Origin: HGM04593 sp045636545
GTDB taxonomy: Bacteria > Bacteroidota > Bacteroidia > Bacteroidales > Bacteroidaceae
NCBI GenBank assembly: GCA_045636545.1
Contig: JAZTXR010000062.1
Span: 6,492-70,491 of the forward strand
Length of the DNA: 64,000 nt
Direction: 5' to 3'
A program made the position numbers and the translations under genes. Below the pieces are notes generated by a model. That model saw nothing but the letters and a program-made list of their open reading frames with translations. It searched no databases and was not told the origin of the DNA. Shown here one piece after another: positions 1-9,526 of this stretch (positions are counted from its first letter, which is position 1; every line of letters starts with the position of its first letter).

Positions 1-2
1 TT

Positions 3-1013
3 ACCGAGATTGCAACGCTGACATCGCTACCCGAAGTCCTGAATACCAATACAGTATATAAATCTTCAATTTTGGGTACTTCCGGTACAAAGTATCGCTA
101 TCTTCGCTTCAAAGTGACCGATATTACAGTCAATGAAGATGATAAAAACGGACACCCATTCTTTACAATGTCGGAATTTGGCTTGACATCTGTTACCGAA
201 GAGAATGTTACAGTGAATAATGCATATAAGAGTTGCGTTACCGACGAATTGTTGCTCACAACTGTGCATATAACAAATTCATCAAAGTCAATGAGCACTA
301 ATGCGCTTGTAACAAGTGTTGCTTTGCTCGATGCACAGATTGCCGACCAGCAGGCTGCAAAGGCTGCACTTGAGGAGTCAATGGGTTCGACATCTGCTCT
401 TAAGGTGCAACTCAATGAACTTCTATATCAGGCACAGACATTGTATGTTAAAATTGCCGATGAAAATGACGGAGTCATTGACGATTATTACAAATCGGCT
501 ATTGGTCAGGAAGATTTTGGGACGTTTATAAATGAAATAAGTGAGGCAGGTCCTCTTGTGCAGGAAAATGCAAATCCTACAGCAACTGATTTGCAGACTG
601 CAATAAGCGAGCTTGGAGCAATTTGCGAGAAGATTAACGGAATCATTGCTGCTGACTTTGCTCAGGACTCAAGAACTGCTATTGAAGAACTTGTTGCCGA
701 AATGGAAACTTTGCTTGGTGAGGTTGCCGACAAAACAACTGCAAAAACAGCACTTGTTTTGCAGACAACCGATGAAGACGATAGTTTCTATATCTGGTCT
801 AACGCGACAGCTTGGGACTGCGACGGCATTGGAGCTTTGATTGACAAGAACGATGACGGCACAGCAAAAACCGGAACATTCTTCGGAACAACTTGGGATG
901 GCGGTGCTGTAAACAGTTATGACCACTATATTGCTGTTGACCTGGGTGTGGATGTTGCAATCAGTGAACTCTCTATCGATTATACAACCCGAAACAGTAC
1001 CCATGCAAACTAG
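3..1013 (+). CDS. Secreted surface protein with discoidin-like domains, 5' part (partial, ends at in-frame TAG)
   Basis: The reading frame is open from the left edge of the window, so the true start lies outside it. Visible are a discoidin/F5-8-type-C-like end (the tract KYRYLRFKVTD followed by HPFFTMSEF), a helical spacer of the FIVAR type (about residues 80-220 of the visible part) and the beginning of a second discoidin-like domain. Such domains usually bind glycans or protein surfaces on secreted enzymes and adhesins of Bacteroidales. The frame stops at TAG 1011-1013 in the middle of a beta-sandwich, but the same frame continues without shift into the next entry. The sequence after the stop aligns with a second copy of the same domain further down. 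This is therefore most probably the 5' part of one gene with a nonsense codon. Confidence 0.75.
   Translation, partial: TEIATLTSLPEVLNTNTVYKSSILGTSGTKYRYLRFKVTDITVNEDDKNGHPFFTMSEFGLTSVTEENVTVNNAYKSCVTDELLLTTVHITNSSKSMSTNALVTSVALLDAQIADQQAAKAALEESMGSTSALKVQLNELLYQAQTLYVKIADENDGVIDDYYKSAIGQEDFGTFINEISEAGPLVQENANPTATDLQTAISELGAICEKINGIIAADFAQDSRTAIEELVAEMETLLGEVADKTTAKTALVLQTTDEDDSFYIWSNATAWDCDGIGALIDKNDDGTAKTGTFFGTTWDGGAVNSYDHYIAVDLGVDVAISELSIDYTTRNSTHAN
1011..1013 (+). other. In-frame TAG interrupting a discoidin-like domain
   Basis: Reading straight through TAG gives ...THAN-stop-RPTAIKVLGSND..., which matches the paralogous stretch NAPLVMLIEGSND about 260 codons downstream. No base is gained or lost around it. 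One transition from CAG (Gln) would explain it. TAG is an ordinary stop elsewhere in the window (20168-20170 and 63885-63887), so general amber reassignment is unlikely. No stop-recoding element is recognised next to it. It could be a recent mutation, a strain-level on/off variant, or a sequencing or assembly error. Confidence 0.8.
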
Positions 1014-1091
1014 CGTCCTACAGCAATAAAGGTTCTTGGTAGCAATGACAAGGAAGGCGAGTATGCTGAAATTACAACCCTTAGCGAGGGT

Positions 1092-4016
1092 ATGCCTGTC
1101 GGTCAAAACCAAAAGTGGGAGATGACTTCTACTGTTGCACTGGACAATTATTACCGTTACATACGCTTTGCCGTGGCTACAGATGCAGGTTTCTTCAATA
1201 TGTCCGATTTTAATCTCTATGCACATAGTGCAGTTGAAACGAAGGATGATTATCTGCCATCGGGTATAACAGGTGCGCAATTGTTTGCTATGAATGCTGC
1301 GTTGCTGGCAGGTATCGATGCAAGGGATAAGTTTGTGACTGAGGATAATTACAATGCAGCTCTCACAGCTTTGCAAACACAATATGATGCTTTGTTGGCA
1401 ATAAAGAACGCAAATGTTACCTATAGAACTTCGTTGACAGACCTTATAGCCGAAACAAATACTCTTGTTGCCGAGGTTGCAAAAATTGATGGAACGGAAA
1501 CAAAGATTGCATTGCAGTGCGAGAACGAGAATGCACCTTATTATATATATTGTAATGCACCGGGTGCTACAAATAACTACCCTGGTGACAACTTGGGTGT
1601 TGCTGCATTGCTCGATGTTGACGATGGTGGCGAACCTATTACCGCAACATTCCTGCACACTTCGTATGTCGCTGGTAGCCACGATGATGCCCTCGACCAC
1701 TACTTGCGCGTTGACATGGGCGAAGCAAATCTCCTGTCGTTCAAGTTCCGTTATACTCCGCGTATCGGTAACACAGGCAATGCTCCATTGGTGATGCTCA
1801 TAGAGGGAAGTAACGACTGTGTGAATTTTGAGGAGATTACAACACTCACTGATATGACTACAACATACCAGTCGCAAGAGATAACCAATGGTAAAGCCTA
1901 CCGCTATATACGCTTTATGGTTAAGGATACACATAACCACGGTGCTTACAACGGGCATCCGTTCTTTGCGATGAGTCACTTTGAAATGACTGCTTGCAAA
2001 ACAATTTCTGTCGCCCAGGAGTATGCTTCGCCAAACTTGCCTTTGTCAACAGTGGTTGCTGCAAACAACGAGGCTGTGGATGGTACAACAGTGAAGGACC
2101 AGTTCTATGTTACGGAAACTGTTTATAATACAGCTGTTGATGAGTTGCAGGCTGCAAAGGATGCGTTGGAGGCTGCAATTGCATTGAAGAGTATTCCTGT
2201 TAAACTCACAACCGATGTAAACAACCCTGTGCTTTACAAGATACGCATCAACAGAAGTTATGCAGAATATGCATCACTGCAATACGATGCTTCTGATTCA
2301 AAAGTCGCTGTTGCAGCAATGGAGTTTGCAACTGCAAATTCGCAGAGCTGGTATTTTATGCAGGGAACAGATACCGACAGCTACGAGGATATTTTGATTT
2401 TGCCGTATGTCGGCAGTGAAAATCCAAATACCACACAGCGTTTGGCTGCCGCGGATACTAGTGATGGCGCCGGCAAGGTTGTGGCTGTAGAAGCAAATGA
2501 TGCTACGTATACCAAACAGAACTGGTACATAACCGTAGATGTCGGAAATACAGCCGAAGGTTGGTGGAATATACGCCCCGAAGGCAAGAATAACTATTTC
2601 AGTAACCATAGCGGAAACGGTAATAAGATGGGCTTCTGGAACAGTTCAAGCGATGATGGCTCGGAGTTCAAGTTTATCCTTGATGAGGCTTATGCAATAG
2701 TAGAGGAGGCTTTTGCTTCTTATGGCAGAGAACCTGAATATACCGATGTCCCGGGTTATCTCGCCACCGCTGATTATAACAATGCTTATGATGCTGTTGC
2801 CGGTTACATTGAGAACAAGAATGGTGAAGATACCGATGTGTTTGCAGCGTTTGCCACACTTGAAGACGCTAAGGCAAAAGCAACCTATGTTCCTTCTCAC
2901 AGCCTTGAGCACGGCGCTGTTTACCGCATTATGAACCTTATCACAAATACAGAAACACAGTATAAGTATCACTACATTGCCAACAGCGGCGCGACAATCA
3001 CATTCCCAACAACTCAGGCTAATGACGGTTCCGACCTCTGGGTATGTATTAAGGATGGTGATAAGTATAAGTTCGTGAGTGCGCTTGGTACATTGTCGCT
3101 CGGCTGGAAACAGGGCGGTGAGGATGCACAGGCATATTCAGTTGCTGATGGCTCTTTCGATGGTGCCAAGAGATTGAAGAACGGTAATACAGCTATGGCT
3201 CTTACCAATGAGAATTGGGGTACATTGGGCTTTAATCAAGCGGGTAGTGACGGAAATACTCAAAGCCCCAACTGGTCAACCGACTGGTTCTTCCAAAAGG
3301 TTGAAAATGCCGATGTCGTGTTCAACGTGAATATCTCTTCACGCAGGTTCTCATCGCTCTATCTGCCATACAATGTTACAGTACCAGAGGGTGTTTCTGT
3401 CTTTACTGCAGTAGCTGTTGACGGTGGCTATGTCGACCTCTACCGTGTTGCCGATAATGATGATGAAACAGCAGCAGGCAACATAATCCCGGCCCGCACT
3501 CCTGTGATACTCTACATAGAGGATGACAATGAAGTTCCTGCATCGTCAAAGGCATTCGCTTTTAAATTTACTGCAGGTGATGCTTCACTTGGTCAGGCAA
3601 TACAGCAGCATATAGGCGATGCTATAATCTATGGTAAGATATTGCAGACCCCGGTTCAGTGCACCGACGGTTACCGCTATTACAAGCTCGGAAGCAAAAA
3701 TGGCGACAAAGTTTCCAAGATGTACTGGATGTATAAGGAGTATAGCGACAACGGTACAATCGCAGATGGCAATGCCGGTACCGACAAAGGCGGTTACATA
3801 CGTTGTAGCGCAAACAAGATATATATGCGTGTACAGGAGAACAATGCGCAGAACGCCTTCAGCATGCGCTTTGCCGGTGCAACAACAGGTGTTGATGAGG
3901 TGACAGGTGAAAACGGAGAGGTGAAAGCTATCTATGATATGCAGGGACGTAAACTCACTGAGATTACAATGCCCGGTATGTATATCGTGAATGGCAAAAA
4001 GGTTATGGTAAAATGA
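1092..4016 (+). CDS. Secreted surface protein with discoidin-like domains and C-terminal sorting domain, 3' part
   Basis: The frame is the same as the preceding entry and really runs from 1014; the ATG at 1092 is only the first one after the TAG, lies inside a domain and has no signal peptide, so independent initiation is doubtful. Order of parts: remainder of a discoidin-like domain (residues 1-55), helical FIVAR-like spacer (60-130), second discoidin-like domain (about 135-295), second spacer (about 300-365), two beta-rich carbohydrate-binding-like modules (about 370-540 and 620-740), a C-terminal beta module of the kind common in Bacteroidales surface proteins (about 745-880), and a sorting domain at the end (GRKLTEITMPGMYIVNGKKV) like the type IX secretion type A signal. 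The protein is probably exported to the cell surface and binds glycan or host matrix; no catalytic domain is visible within the window. Confidence 0.75.
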   Translation: MPVGQNQKWEMTSTVALDNYYRYIRFAVATDAGFFNMSDFNLYAHSAVETKDDYLPSGITGAQLFAMNAALLAGIDARDKFVTEDNYNAALTALQTQYDALLAIKNANVTYRTSLTDLIAETNTLVAEVAKIDGTETKIALQCENENAPYYIYCNAPGATNNYPGDNLGVAALLDVDDGGEPITATFLHTSYVAGSHDDALDHYLRVDMGEANLLSFKFRYTPRIGNTGNAPLVMLIEGSNDCVNFEEITTLTDMTTTYQSQEITNGKAYRYIRFMVKDTHNHGAYNGHPFFAMSHFEMTACKTISVAQEYASPNLPLSTVVAANNEAVDGTTVKDQFYVTETVYNTAVDELQAAKDALEAAIALKSIPVKLTTDVNNPVLYKIRINRSYAEYASLQYDASDSKVAVAAMEFATANSQSWYFMQGTDTDSYEDILILPYVGSENPNTTQRLAAADTSDGAGKVVAVEANDATYTKQNWYITVDVGNTAEGWWNIRPEGKNNYFSNHSGNGNKMGFWNSSSDDGSEFKFILDEAYAIVEEAFASYGREPEYTDVPGYLATADYNNAYDAVAGYIENKNGEDTDVFAAFATLEDAKAKATYVPSHSLEHGAVYRIMNLITNTETQYKYHYIANSGATITFPTTQANDGSDLWVCIKDGDKYKFVSALGTLSLGWKQGGEDAQAYSVADGSFDGAKRLKNGNTAMALTNENWGTLGFNQAGSDGNTQSPNWSTDWFFQKVENADVVFNVNISSRRFSSLYLPYNVTVPEGVSVFTAVAVDGGYVDLYRVADNDDETAAGNIIPARTPVILYIEDDNEVPASSKAFAFKFTAGDASLGQAIQQHIGDAIIYGKILQTPVQCTDGYRYYKLGSKNGDKVSKMYWMYKEYSDNGTIADGNAGTDKGGYIRCSANKIYMRVQENNAQNAFSMRFAGATTGVDEVTGENGEVKAIYDMQGRKLTEITMPGMYIVNGKKVMVK

Positions 4017-4041
4017 TTCTTGCTTAAATAATATATAGGTT

Positions 4042-4242
4042 ATGAAAATGGAAAGAAAAACATATATTGTTCCTCAATGTGATTTTGTTGATGTTGAGCC
4101 TTTGAGCATTATTGCTACCTCACCAGATTTGGGTGTTGGAGGTGATGAAGACAAGGGTAGCGAAGGTGGCGGCAGCGACTTTACCGAGGATGCCGGCGCT
4201 GCCCGTGGCGACTGGAACAACATCTGGGACGGCATGAAGTGA
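4042..4242 (+). CDS. Small acidic Gly/Asp-rich protein of unknown function (66 aa)
   Basis: The gene starts 25 bases after the surface protein stop and ends before a strong hairpin, so it is very likely co-transcribed with it. The first half (ERKTYIVPQCDFVDVEPLS) is ordinary and beta-like. The second half is a low-complexity acidic and glycine-rich tail ending in WNNIWDGMK. Short proteins of this shape, with a KxYxxP-like beginning and a tail ending near IWD, recur in Bacteroidales genomes, but their role is not known to me. There is no signal peptide or membrane segment. A peptide precursor or a partner of the upstream surface protein are guesses only. Confidence 0.6.
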   Translation: MKMERKTYIVPQCDFVDVEPLSIIATSPDLGVGGDEDKGSEGGGSDFTEDAGAARGDWNNIWDGMK

Positions 4243-4269
4243 TTGCAGTATTGGCATAGATGATATTAA

Positions 4270-4307
4270 AAGGAAATCCCTTGCTCTGTCGGGCAAGGGA
4301 TTTCCTT
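4270..4307. terminator. Bidirectional hairpin terminator
   Basis: A perfect 15-bp stem (4270-4284 with 4293-4307) with an 8-nt loop lies between the convergent small gene (stop at 4242) and nuoN (stop at 4339). On the minus strand the stem is followed by TTTAATA, so it fits best as the end of the nuo operon. Confidence 0.8.
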
Positions 4308-4338
4308 ATTGTTGTGGGCAATGCTCTTGATTGGCTGT

Positions 4339-5763
4339 TTATAGTCCGAATGAGATGCTCTCTATGCCGGAGTATATGAAACTGCATATTCCCAATAACA
4401 GAATTCCTGCAAGGCATAATATGAGTGCGATTCTTGTATATGGGTCGCACTTTGTCTTGGGGACAGGTACGGTATTCTCCTTCATGTACATGGCCTTTAC
4501 AATAAGCAGGTAGTAATAGAGCGAGATTACGGTGTTTACGAGTGCAACGAACACAAGCACCATGAACCCTGCTCCGAATGCGTTCATGAAGACGAAGAAC
4601 TTGCTGAAAAAACCTGCAAAAGGCGGTATTCCGGCAAGGGAGAAGAGGGCAAGCGTCATTATGAGCGTTAGCTTGGGGTTCGTCCTGTACAGCCCGTTGA
4701 AAGTGCTGCGTTTGGCTTCTGTTCCGGTTCTCCATTCCACGGTCTCTATAATGGAGAATATTGCCATGTTGGCAACCATATACACCATGAGGTAGAATAC
4801 CAGTGCCGTCATACCCTCTGCCGTTCCGCTTATCACGGCAAGCATTATGTATCCGGCCTGCGAGATGCTGCTGAATGCCATGAAACGTTTGAGATGTTGC
4901 TGTTTAATGGCCATCAGGTTGGCCATGGTTATGCTCGCGACGGTCGTTATGTATATGATGGTCTGCCATTGGGCTGTCATGGGTGCAAAAACCTTCGTCA
5001 GTACAATGAAAAGGGTAAATGCGGCCGCGCCTTTGGAGATGACCGACATATATGCCGTCACTGCTGTAGGGGCTCCCTGGTAGCTGTCGGCTGTCCACAG
5101 ATGGAACGGCACGAGCGAAATCTTGAATCCGAGGCCTGCGAAGAACATCACCAGAGCAAATATCTGCATGGGCTCGCCGGTGATGCCGGCAGCCATGTCG
5201 CTGAAATAAAGTGTTCCTGTCGTTCCGTAGAGGAATGTTATGCCGTAGAGCATTACGGCCGACGCGAACATTGACGTGAGTATATATTTGATGCCGGCCT
5301 CGGCCGAATTATGCCTGTACTTGTCGAACGCGACAAGGCATGCAAGGGGCAATGATGCCAGTTCTATTCCAATGAACAGCAGCAGGAAGTGTCGCGCGCT
5401 TATCATGAAGAACATGCCTATGAGTGTGCTGAGCAGCAACACGTAGAACTCTCCCTGTTTGTAGTATGTGTTTTCGTTGCTAAGCCATTTGTACGACTGC
5501 AGTATGACCAGCAGTGTTCCGAATGAGAGCATGCCCTTTAGGAATACTGTCATCGCATTGCTTTCGTACATGCCGCCGAACAGGGTGAACGAGGAGCGGT
5601 CGCTTATGGCAAGCACGGTGAGTACGGCAACGAGCATGCATGTTATTGGGTGGTAGGAATGGCGGTGCTTGTTGCTCGTGAAAAGGTCATACATGAATAT
5701 GATGAGATATATTCCTATGAGGCAGACCTCGGGGCGCATCGCAAAGAACTGTGAGTAATCCAT
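4339..5763 (-). CDS. nuoN: NADH-quinone oxidoreductase subunit N
   Basis: An antiporter-like membrane subunit of complex I (474 aa, the usual length) that takes part in proton translocation. About 14 hydrophobic segments are visible. The family core KISLVPFHLWTADSYQGAP lies near residue 220, with the conserved downstream lysines in membrane helices. It is the last gene of the nuo operon: nuoM ends 23 bases upstream and a hairpin at 4270-4307 follows. Confidence 0.96.
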   Translation of the reverse strand: MDYSQFFAMRPEVCLIGIYLIIFMYDLFTSNKHRHSYHPITCMLVAVLTVLAISDRSSFTLFGGMYESNAMTVFLKGMLSFGTLLVILQSYKWLSNENTYYKQGEFYVLLLSTLIGMFFMISARHFLLLFIGIELASLPLACLVAFDKYRHNSAEAGIKYILTSMFASAVMLYGITFLYGTTGTLYFSDMAAGITGEPMQIFALVMFFAGLGFKISLVPFHLWTADSYQGAPTAVTAYMSVISKGAAAFTLFIVLTKVFAPMTAQWQTIIYITTVASITMANLMAIKQQHLKRFMAFSSISQAGYIMLAVISGTAEGMTALVFYLMVYMVANMAIFSIIETVEWRTGTEAKRSTFNGLYRTNPKLTLIMTLALFSLAGIPPFAGFFSKFFVFMNAFGAGFMVLVFVALVNTVISLYYYLLIVKAMYMKENTVPVPKTKCDPYTRIALILCLAGILLLGICSFIYSGIESISFGL

Positions 5764-5786
5764 ATGTCGTTAATGCTTTTTCTTGT

Positions 5787-7268
5787 TTAATTTATGTTGG
5801 CAAGCACTGTGCCTACTCCTCCGTCTATGAGCTTGCTTATCCACATGGGCGCGATGCCTATCGCTACGATACATACGATGAGGCATATCACCGTGAATCT
5901 CTCGTCCCATGTGGCATCGGTGAGTTTCATGTGCTTTTCATTCTCGGGCTCTCCGTACAGGATGCGACCGACAACGCGCAGGATATATACGGCCGTAATT
6001 ACTATGCTGGTGCAGGCTATTACCGTAACGACCCTGTGAAACGTGTCGTCAATGCCGAATGCGCCGACAAATACGGTCATCTCGGCTACGAAGCCGCTGA
6101 ACCCGGGAAGTCCAAGGTTTGCAAGTCCGGCAATGACATAGCCGACTGCAAGGAACGGCATTATCTTCATCAGGCCGCGCATCTTGCTTATGTCGCGGGT
6201 GTGGGTACGTCCGTAAATCATGCCTATGAGGGCGAAGAAGAGTGCCGTCATCAATCCGTGCGACAGCATCTGTAGTATCGCTCCCGTACATGCGGTTCTC
6301 GTCATCATCAGTATCGCGAAGAGTACCAGTCCGCAGTGCGACACGGACGAGTATGCGTTTATGTACTTCAGATCGGTCTGTCTTACGGCAGCCAGTGCCC
6401 CGTAAACCACGCTCGTGGTAGTCAGTATGATGAATATCCATGAGAGATCCTCTGCCGCCTGAGGCATAAGGTACATGGCGACTCTGAAGCAACCGTAGCC
6501 CCCCAATTTCATAAGCACTCCGGCATGAAGCATGGATACCGATGTGGGGGCACAGGCATGGCCGTCGGGGCTCCATGTGTGGAAGGGGAACAGTGCTCCC
6601 AGGACGCCGAATCCTATGAATGTCAACGGGAAAAATATATGTTGCATCTCTACGGGGATATTGCCCATGGCTACAATCTCGTGAATGTTCATGGTGGTCG
6701 CTCCGCTGCCGAAGTATATTCCGAGAATACCCATGAGCAGTAATGCGGAACCTCCCATGAGCATAAGGGTGAGCTTCATGGCCGAATACTCTTTGCGTCC
6801 GCTTCCCCACACGCCGATGAGCAGGTACATGGGGATGAGTGCAGTCTCGTAGAACATAAACATGGTGAACAGGTCCGTTGATATGAAGAAACCGTAAACA
6901 CCCAGTGCCAATAATGTGTACCACAGGAAGAAATCCTTTGTCATGGGCTTTATCCTCCACGATGCGAACGTACCGGTGAATACGATTATCGACGAGAGCA
7001 GTATCATTGCCACGGATATGCCGTCAACTCCTACCGAGAAGCATATGTTCAGCGGCTTGAACCAGCTCCATGATGCCGTGTATAGCATCGGTGCGGTTTC
7101 TCCTGCGTTGCGCAGCGATATGAAATCAATGACCAGGTATGCCGACAGTGCAAGCAGCAGTGTGGAGCCGGCAACCATTACCGTACGTGTCTGGCGCAGG
7201 TTGTGGCTGCCCCATAGTGAAAGCAGCATCAGCAGCGGTATTATGACGAAAAGGAGAAGTATATTCAT
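5787..7268 (-). CDS. nuoM: NADH-quinone oxidoreductase subunit M
   Basis: An antiporter-like proton-translocating subunit of complex I (493 aa). Two family hallmarks are visible: the buried glutamate of FMFYETALIPMYLL (Glu141) and FPFHTWSPDGHACAPTSVS (about 227-245), followed by the conserved lysine near 254. There are about 14 membrane helices. It lies 12 bases after nuoL in the operon. No truncation is seen. Confidence 0.96.
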   Translation of the reverse strand: MNILLLFVIIPLLMLLSLWGSHNLRQTRTVMVAGSTLLLALSAYLVIDFISLRNAGETAPMLYTASWSWFKPLNICFSVGVDGISVAMILLSSIIVFTGTFASWRIKPMTKDFFLWYTLLALGVYGFFISTDLFTMFMFYETALIPMYLLIGVWGSGRKEYSAMKLTLMLMGGSALLLMGILGIYFGSGATTMNIHEIVAMGNIPVEMQHIFFPLTFIGFGVLGALFPFHTWSPDGHACAPTSVSMLHAGVLMKLGGYGCFRVAMYLMPQAAEDLSWIFIILTTTSVVYGALAAVRQTDLKYINAYSSVSHCGLVLFAILMMTRTACTGAILQMLSHGLMTALFFALIGMIYGRTHTRDISKMRGLMKIMPFLAVGYVIAGLANLGLPGFSGFVAEMTVFVGAFGIDDTFHRVVTVIACTSIVITAVYILRVVGRILYGEPENEKHMKLTDATWDERFTVICLIVCIVAIGIAPMWISKLIDGGVGTVLANIN

Positions 7269-7280
7269 AGTCAGTTGTGT

Positions 7281-9206
7281 TTAAACCATATATAACAATG
7301 CGAGGAGAATAATCAGTGCTCCGCAGAGGAACCAGATTGAATAGGTCTGCAGGTTTCCGCTCTGTATCGGGCGTATGAATGCGCCGGCTCTCTGTGTCCC
7401 TTTTGCTAGCATGTCGAGCGAACCGTCGATGATTTTGCGGTCGAACCATGCGATGGGGCGGCTTATGCAGTTGAAGATAATCTTCTTTGTTAAGAACATC
7501 CACACCTCATCCATGTAGAATCTGTGGTATGCCGCGTTTATCGGGCCGCGCAGGGTTCTGTTAATCCATCTTGTGACCGGGCTGTCACCCTTCATGTACA
7601 TTGCAGTCGCAACGGCTATTCCGGCTATGGCCAGCAGCACGCTGGTTGTAGCTACAGCCGTGTCCATGTGGATGGTGTATGCCTCTCCGTTGCTGCTCAC
7701 GAACTCGCCGAACGGGATGAACCCCGCCACGCAGGTGACCGCCGCCAGTATTATCAGCGGCAGTGTCATCGTCCAGTGAGCTTCGTGTGGCCTGTGTGGC
7801 TTCTCGCGGAGTTTGCCGCTGTCGTAAAGTGCCTGCTGCTCTTCATAATAGCTCTTGCCCCAGAAAATCAGGTAGTAGAGCCTGAACATGTAGAATGCCG
7901 TCAGTGCAGCCACAAGGCTCATGAATATTCCCATCCCGGCCGAATGGCTGTAGCATGCGGCCAGAATCTCGTCCTTGCTGAAGAAACCGCTGAACGGCGG
8001 TATTCCGGCTATTGCCAGGCAGGCGATGAGAAACGTCACGTTCGTAATCGGCATGTACTTTCTCAGGCCTCCCATGTTTATCTTTTCGTTGCTGTGTACT
8101 GCATGTATGATGGCTCCTGCACCAAGGAAGAGCAGAGCCTTGAACATGGCATGGGTGAAGAGGTGGAACATTGATGCCATATATCCCAGGCCTCCTGCTG
8201 CCGGGTTGCTTCCTGTGCATACTCCGAGTGCCACCATCATGAACGCTATTTGGGATATTGTGGAGAATGCAAGCACACGCTTTATGTCGGTCTGGACACA
8301 TGCCACTATGGCCGCGTAAAGTGCCGTGAATGCGCCGATGTATGCTATGATTTCCAATACGTCGGGCGCATAAGCTATGAACAGCGGAAAGAGACGGGCA
8401 ACCAGAAAGACACCGGCCACGACCATGGTAGCGGCATGTATGAGTGCCGAAACCGGCGTCGGGCCCTCCATTGCGTCCGGCAACCATATGTGCAGGGGGA
8501 ACATCGCGCTCTTGCCTGCGCCTCCGATGAAAATAAGCATCAGTGCGGTCGGAATCATCGCACCGGCAGCCACAAGTGCCGTAGCAGGCGGCGTGAACGA
8601 GAATGTGCCGGTGTAGTATCCGTAAATGAGTATTCCTATGAGGAAGAACAGGTCGGCGAAACGTGTCACTATAAAGGCTTTCTTTGATGCGGCGATTGCT
8701 GCCGGCTTTGTGTAGTAGAAGCCTATGAGCAGATACGACGATACGCCTACAAGTTCCCAGAATACATACATCTGGAATATGTTGGTAGCCACCACAAGAC
8801 CGAGCATCGAGAACGTGAAGAGCGAGAGGAATGCGTAGTATCTCTGGAATCCCTTCTCGCCTTTCATGTAGCCGAGCGAGTAAATATGTACCATCAGACT
8901 GATTGTGGTAATGACCACAAGCATCATCACGGAAATTGGGCACAGGAGTATGCCCATGTCTATGCTCAAGGATGCGTCGAACGGCAACCAGTTGAAGTTG
9001 TATGGTATCAGCTCGGGAAAGACTCCGCTCGCGTCACGTCCTGCCGCGAAGTACTCTATGGCGGTACAGTACGACAATGCCGCCGTTGCCGCCAATGTCA
9101 CGGTTCCTATAATGCCGGCCGCTTTGTGCGTCATCTTCTTTCCCAGCAATCCCAATATGAGGAAACTGAGCAGCGGCAGGGCCAGTATAAATACAGTATA
9201 TCCCAT
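7281..9206 (-). CDS. nuoL: NADH-quinone oxidoreductase subunit L
   Basis: The largest antiporter-like subunit of complex I (641 aa, normal size). The glutamate of YVFWELVGVSSYLLIGF (Glu151) and the core FPLHIWLPDAMEGPTPVSAL (about 236-255) are present. The C-terminal 120 residues hold the membrane-parallel long helix and last membrane segment expected for NuoL. Only 3 bases separate it from the nuoK stop. Confidence 0.96.
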   Translation of the reverse strand: MGYTVFILALPLLSFLILGLLGKKMTHKAAGIIGTVTLAATAALSYCTAIEYFAAGRDASGVFPELIPYNFNWLPFDASLSIDMGILLCPISVMMLVVITTISLMVHIYSLGYMKGEKGFQRYYAFLSLFTFSMLGLVVATNIFQMYVFWELVGVSSYLLIGFYYTKPAAIAASKKAFIVTRFADLFFLIGILIYGYYTGTFSFTPPATALVAAGAMIPTALMLIFIGGAGKSAMFPLHIWLPDAMEGPTPVSALIHAATMVVAGVFLVARLFPLFIAYAPDVLEIIAYIGAFTALYAAIVACVQTDIKRVLAFSTISQIAFMMVALGVCTGSNPAAGGLGYMASMFHLFTHAMFKALLFLGAGAIIHAVHSNEKINMGGLRKYMPITNVTFLIACLAIAGIPPFSGFFSKDEILAACYSHSAGMGIFMSLVAALTAFYMFRLYYLIFWGKSYYEEQQALYDSGKLREKPHRPHEAHWTMTLPLIILAAVTCVAGFIPFGEFVSSNGEAYTIHMDTAVATTSVLLAIAGIAVATAMYMKGDSPVTRWINRTLRGPINAAYHRFYMDEVWMFLTKKIIFNCISRPIAWFDRKIIDGSLDMLAKGTQRAGAFIRPIQSGNLQTYSIWFLCGALIILLALLYMV

Positions 9207-9209
9207 ACT

Positions 9210-9521
9210 TTAGTTCTTTAGGTTCTTCAGTCTCTTTATATGTATCGAATGCACGTTCCTGTAAACGTTTATTATTATGGCTATTGCCACAGCGGTCTCG
9301 GCGGCGGCAACACCTATGCCGAACAACGAGAACATGTATCCCTCGAGGTGCGAGGGGTGGCAATAAGCATTGAAAACAGCAAAGTTTATGTCAACGGCAT
9401 TGAGCATCAGCTCTGTGCTGATAAGCAGTGAGACAAGGTTGCGTCGGGTAAAGAAACCGAAGACTCCTATGAAGAAGAGCACTGCAGACAGTATCAAAAG
9501 GTATTCTAAAGGTATTGTCAT
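9210..9521 (-). CDS. nuoK: NADH-quinone oxidoreductase subunit K
   Basis: A small membrane subunit (103 aa, three helices) of the proton channel of complex I. The conserved buried acid is Glu37 in LISTELMLNAVDINF. It sits between nuoJ (5-base gap) and nuoL (3-base gap), the canonical order. The last residues are basic and loop-like. Confidence 0.95.
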   Translation of the reverse strand: MTIPLEYLLILSAVLFFIGVFGFFTRRNLVSLLISTELMLNAVDINFAVFNAYCHPSHLEGYMFSLFGIGVAAAETAVAIAIIINVYRNVHSIHIKRLKNLKN

Positions 9522-9526
9522 ATCTT

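Noticed and set aside
1011..1013. Genome-wide reassignment of TAG
   Set aside because: TAG is used as a normal stop at 20168-20170 and in the transposase at 63885-63887.
669..1979. 436-codon open frame on the minus strand
   Set aside because: It is antisense to the discoidin-like surface protein, rich in Cys and Ile from codon complement, with no start context. It spans the TAG region but does not explain it.
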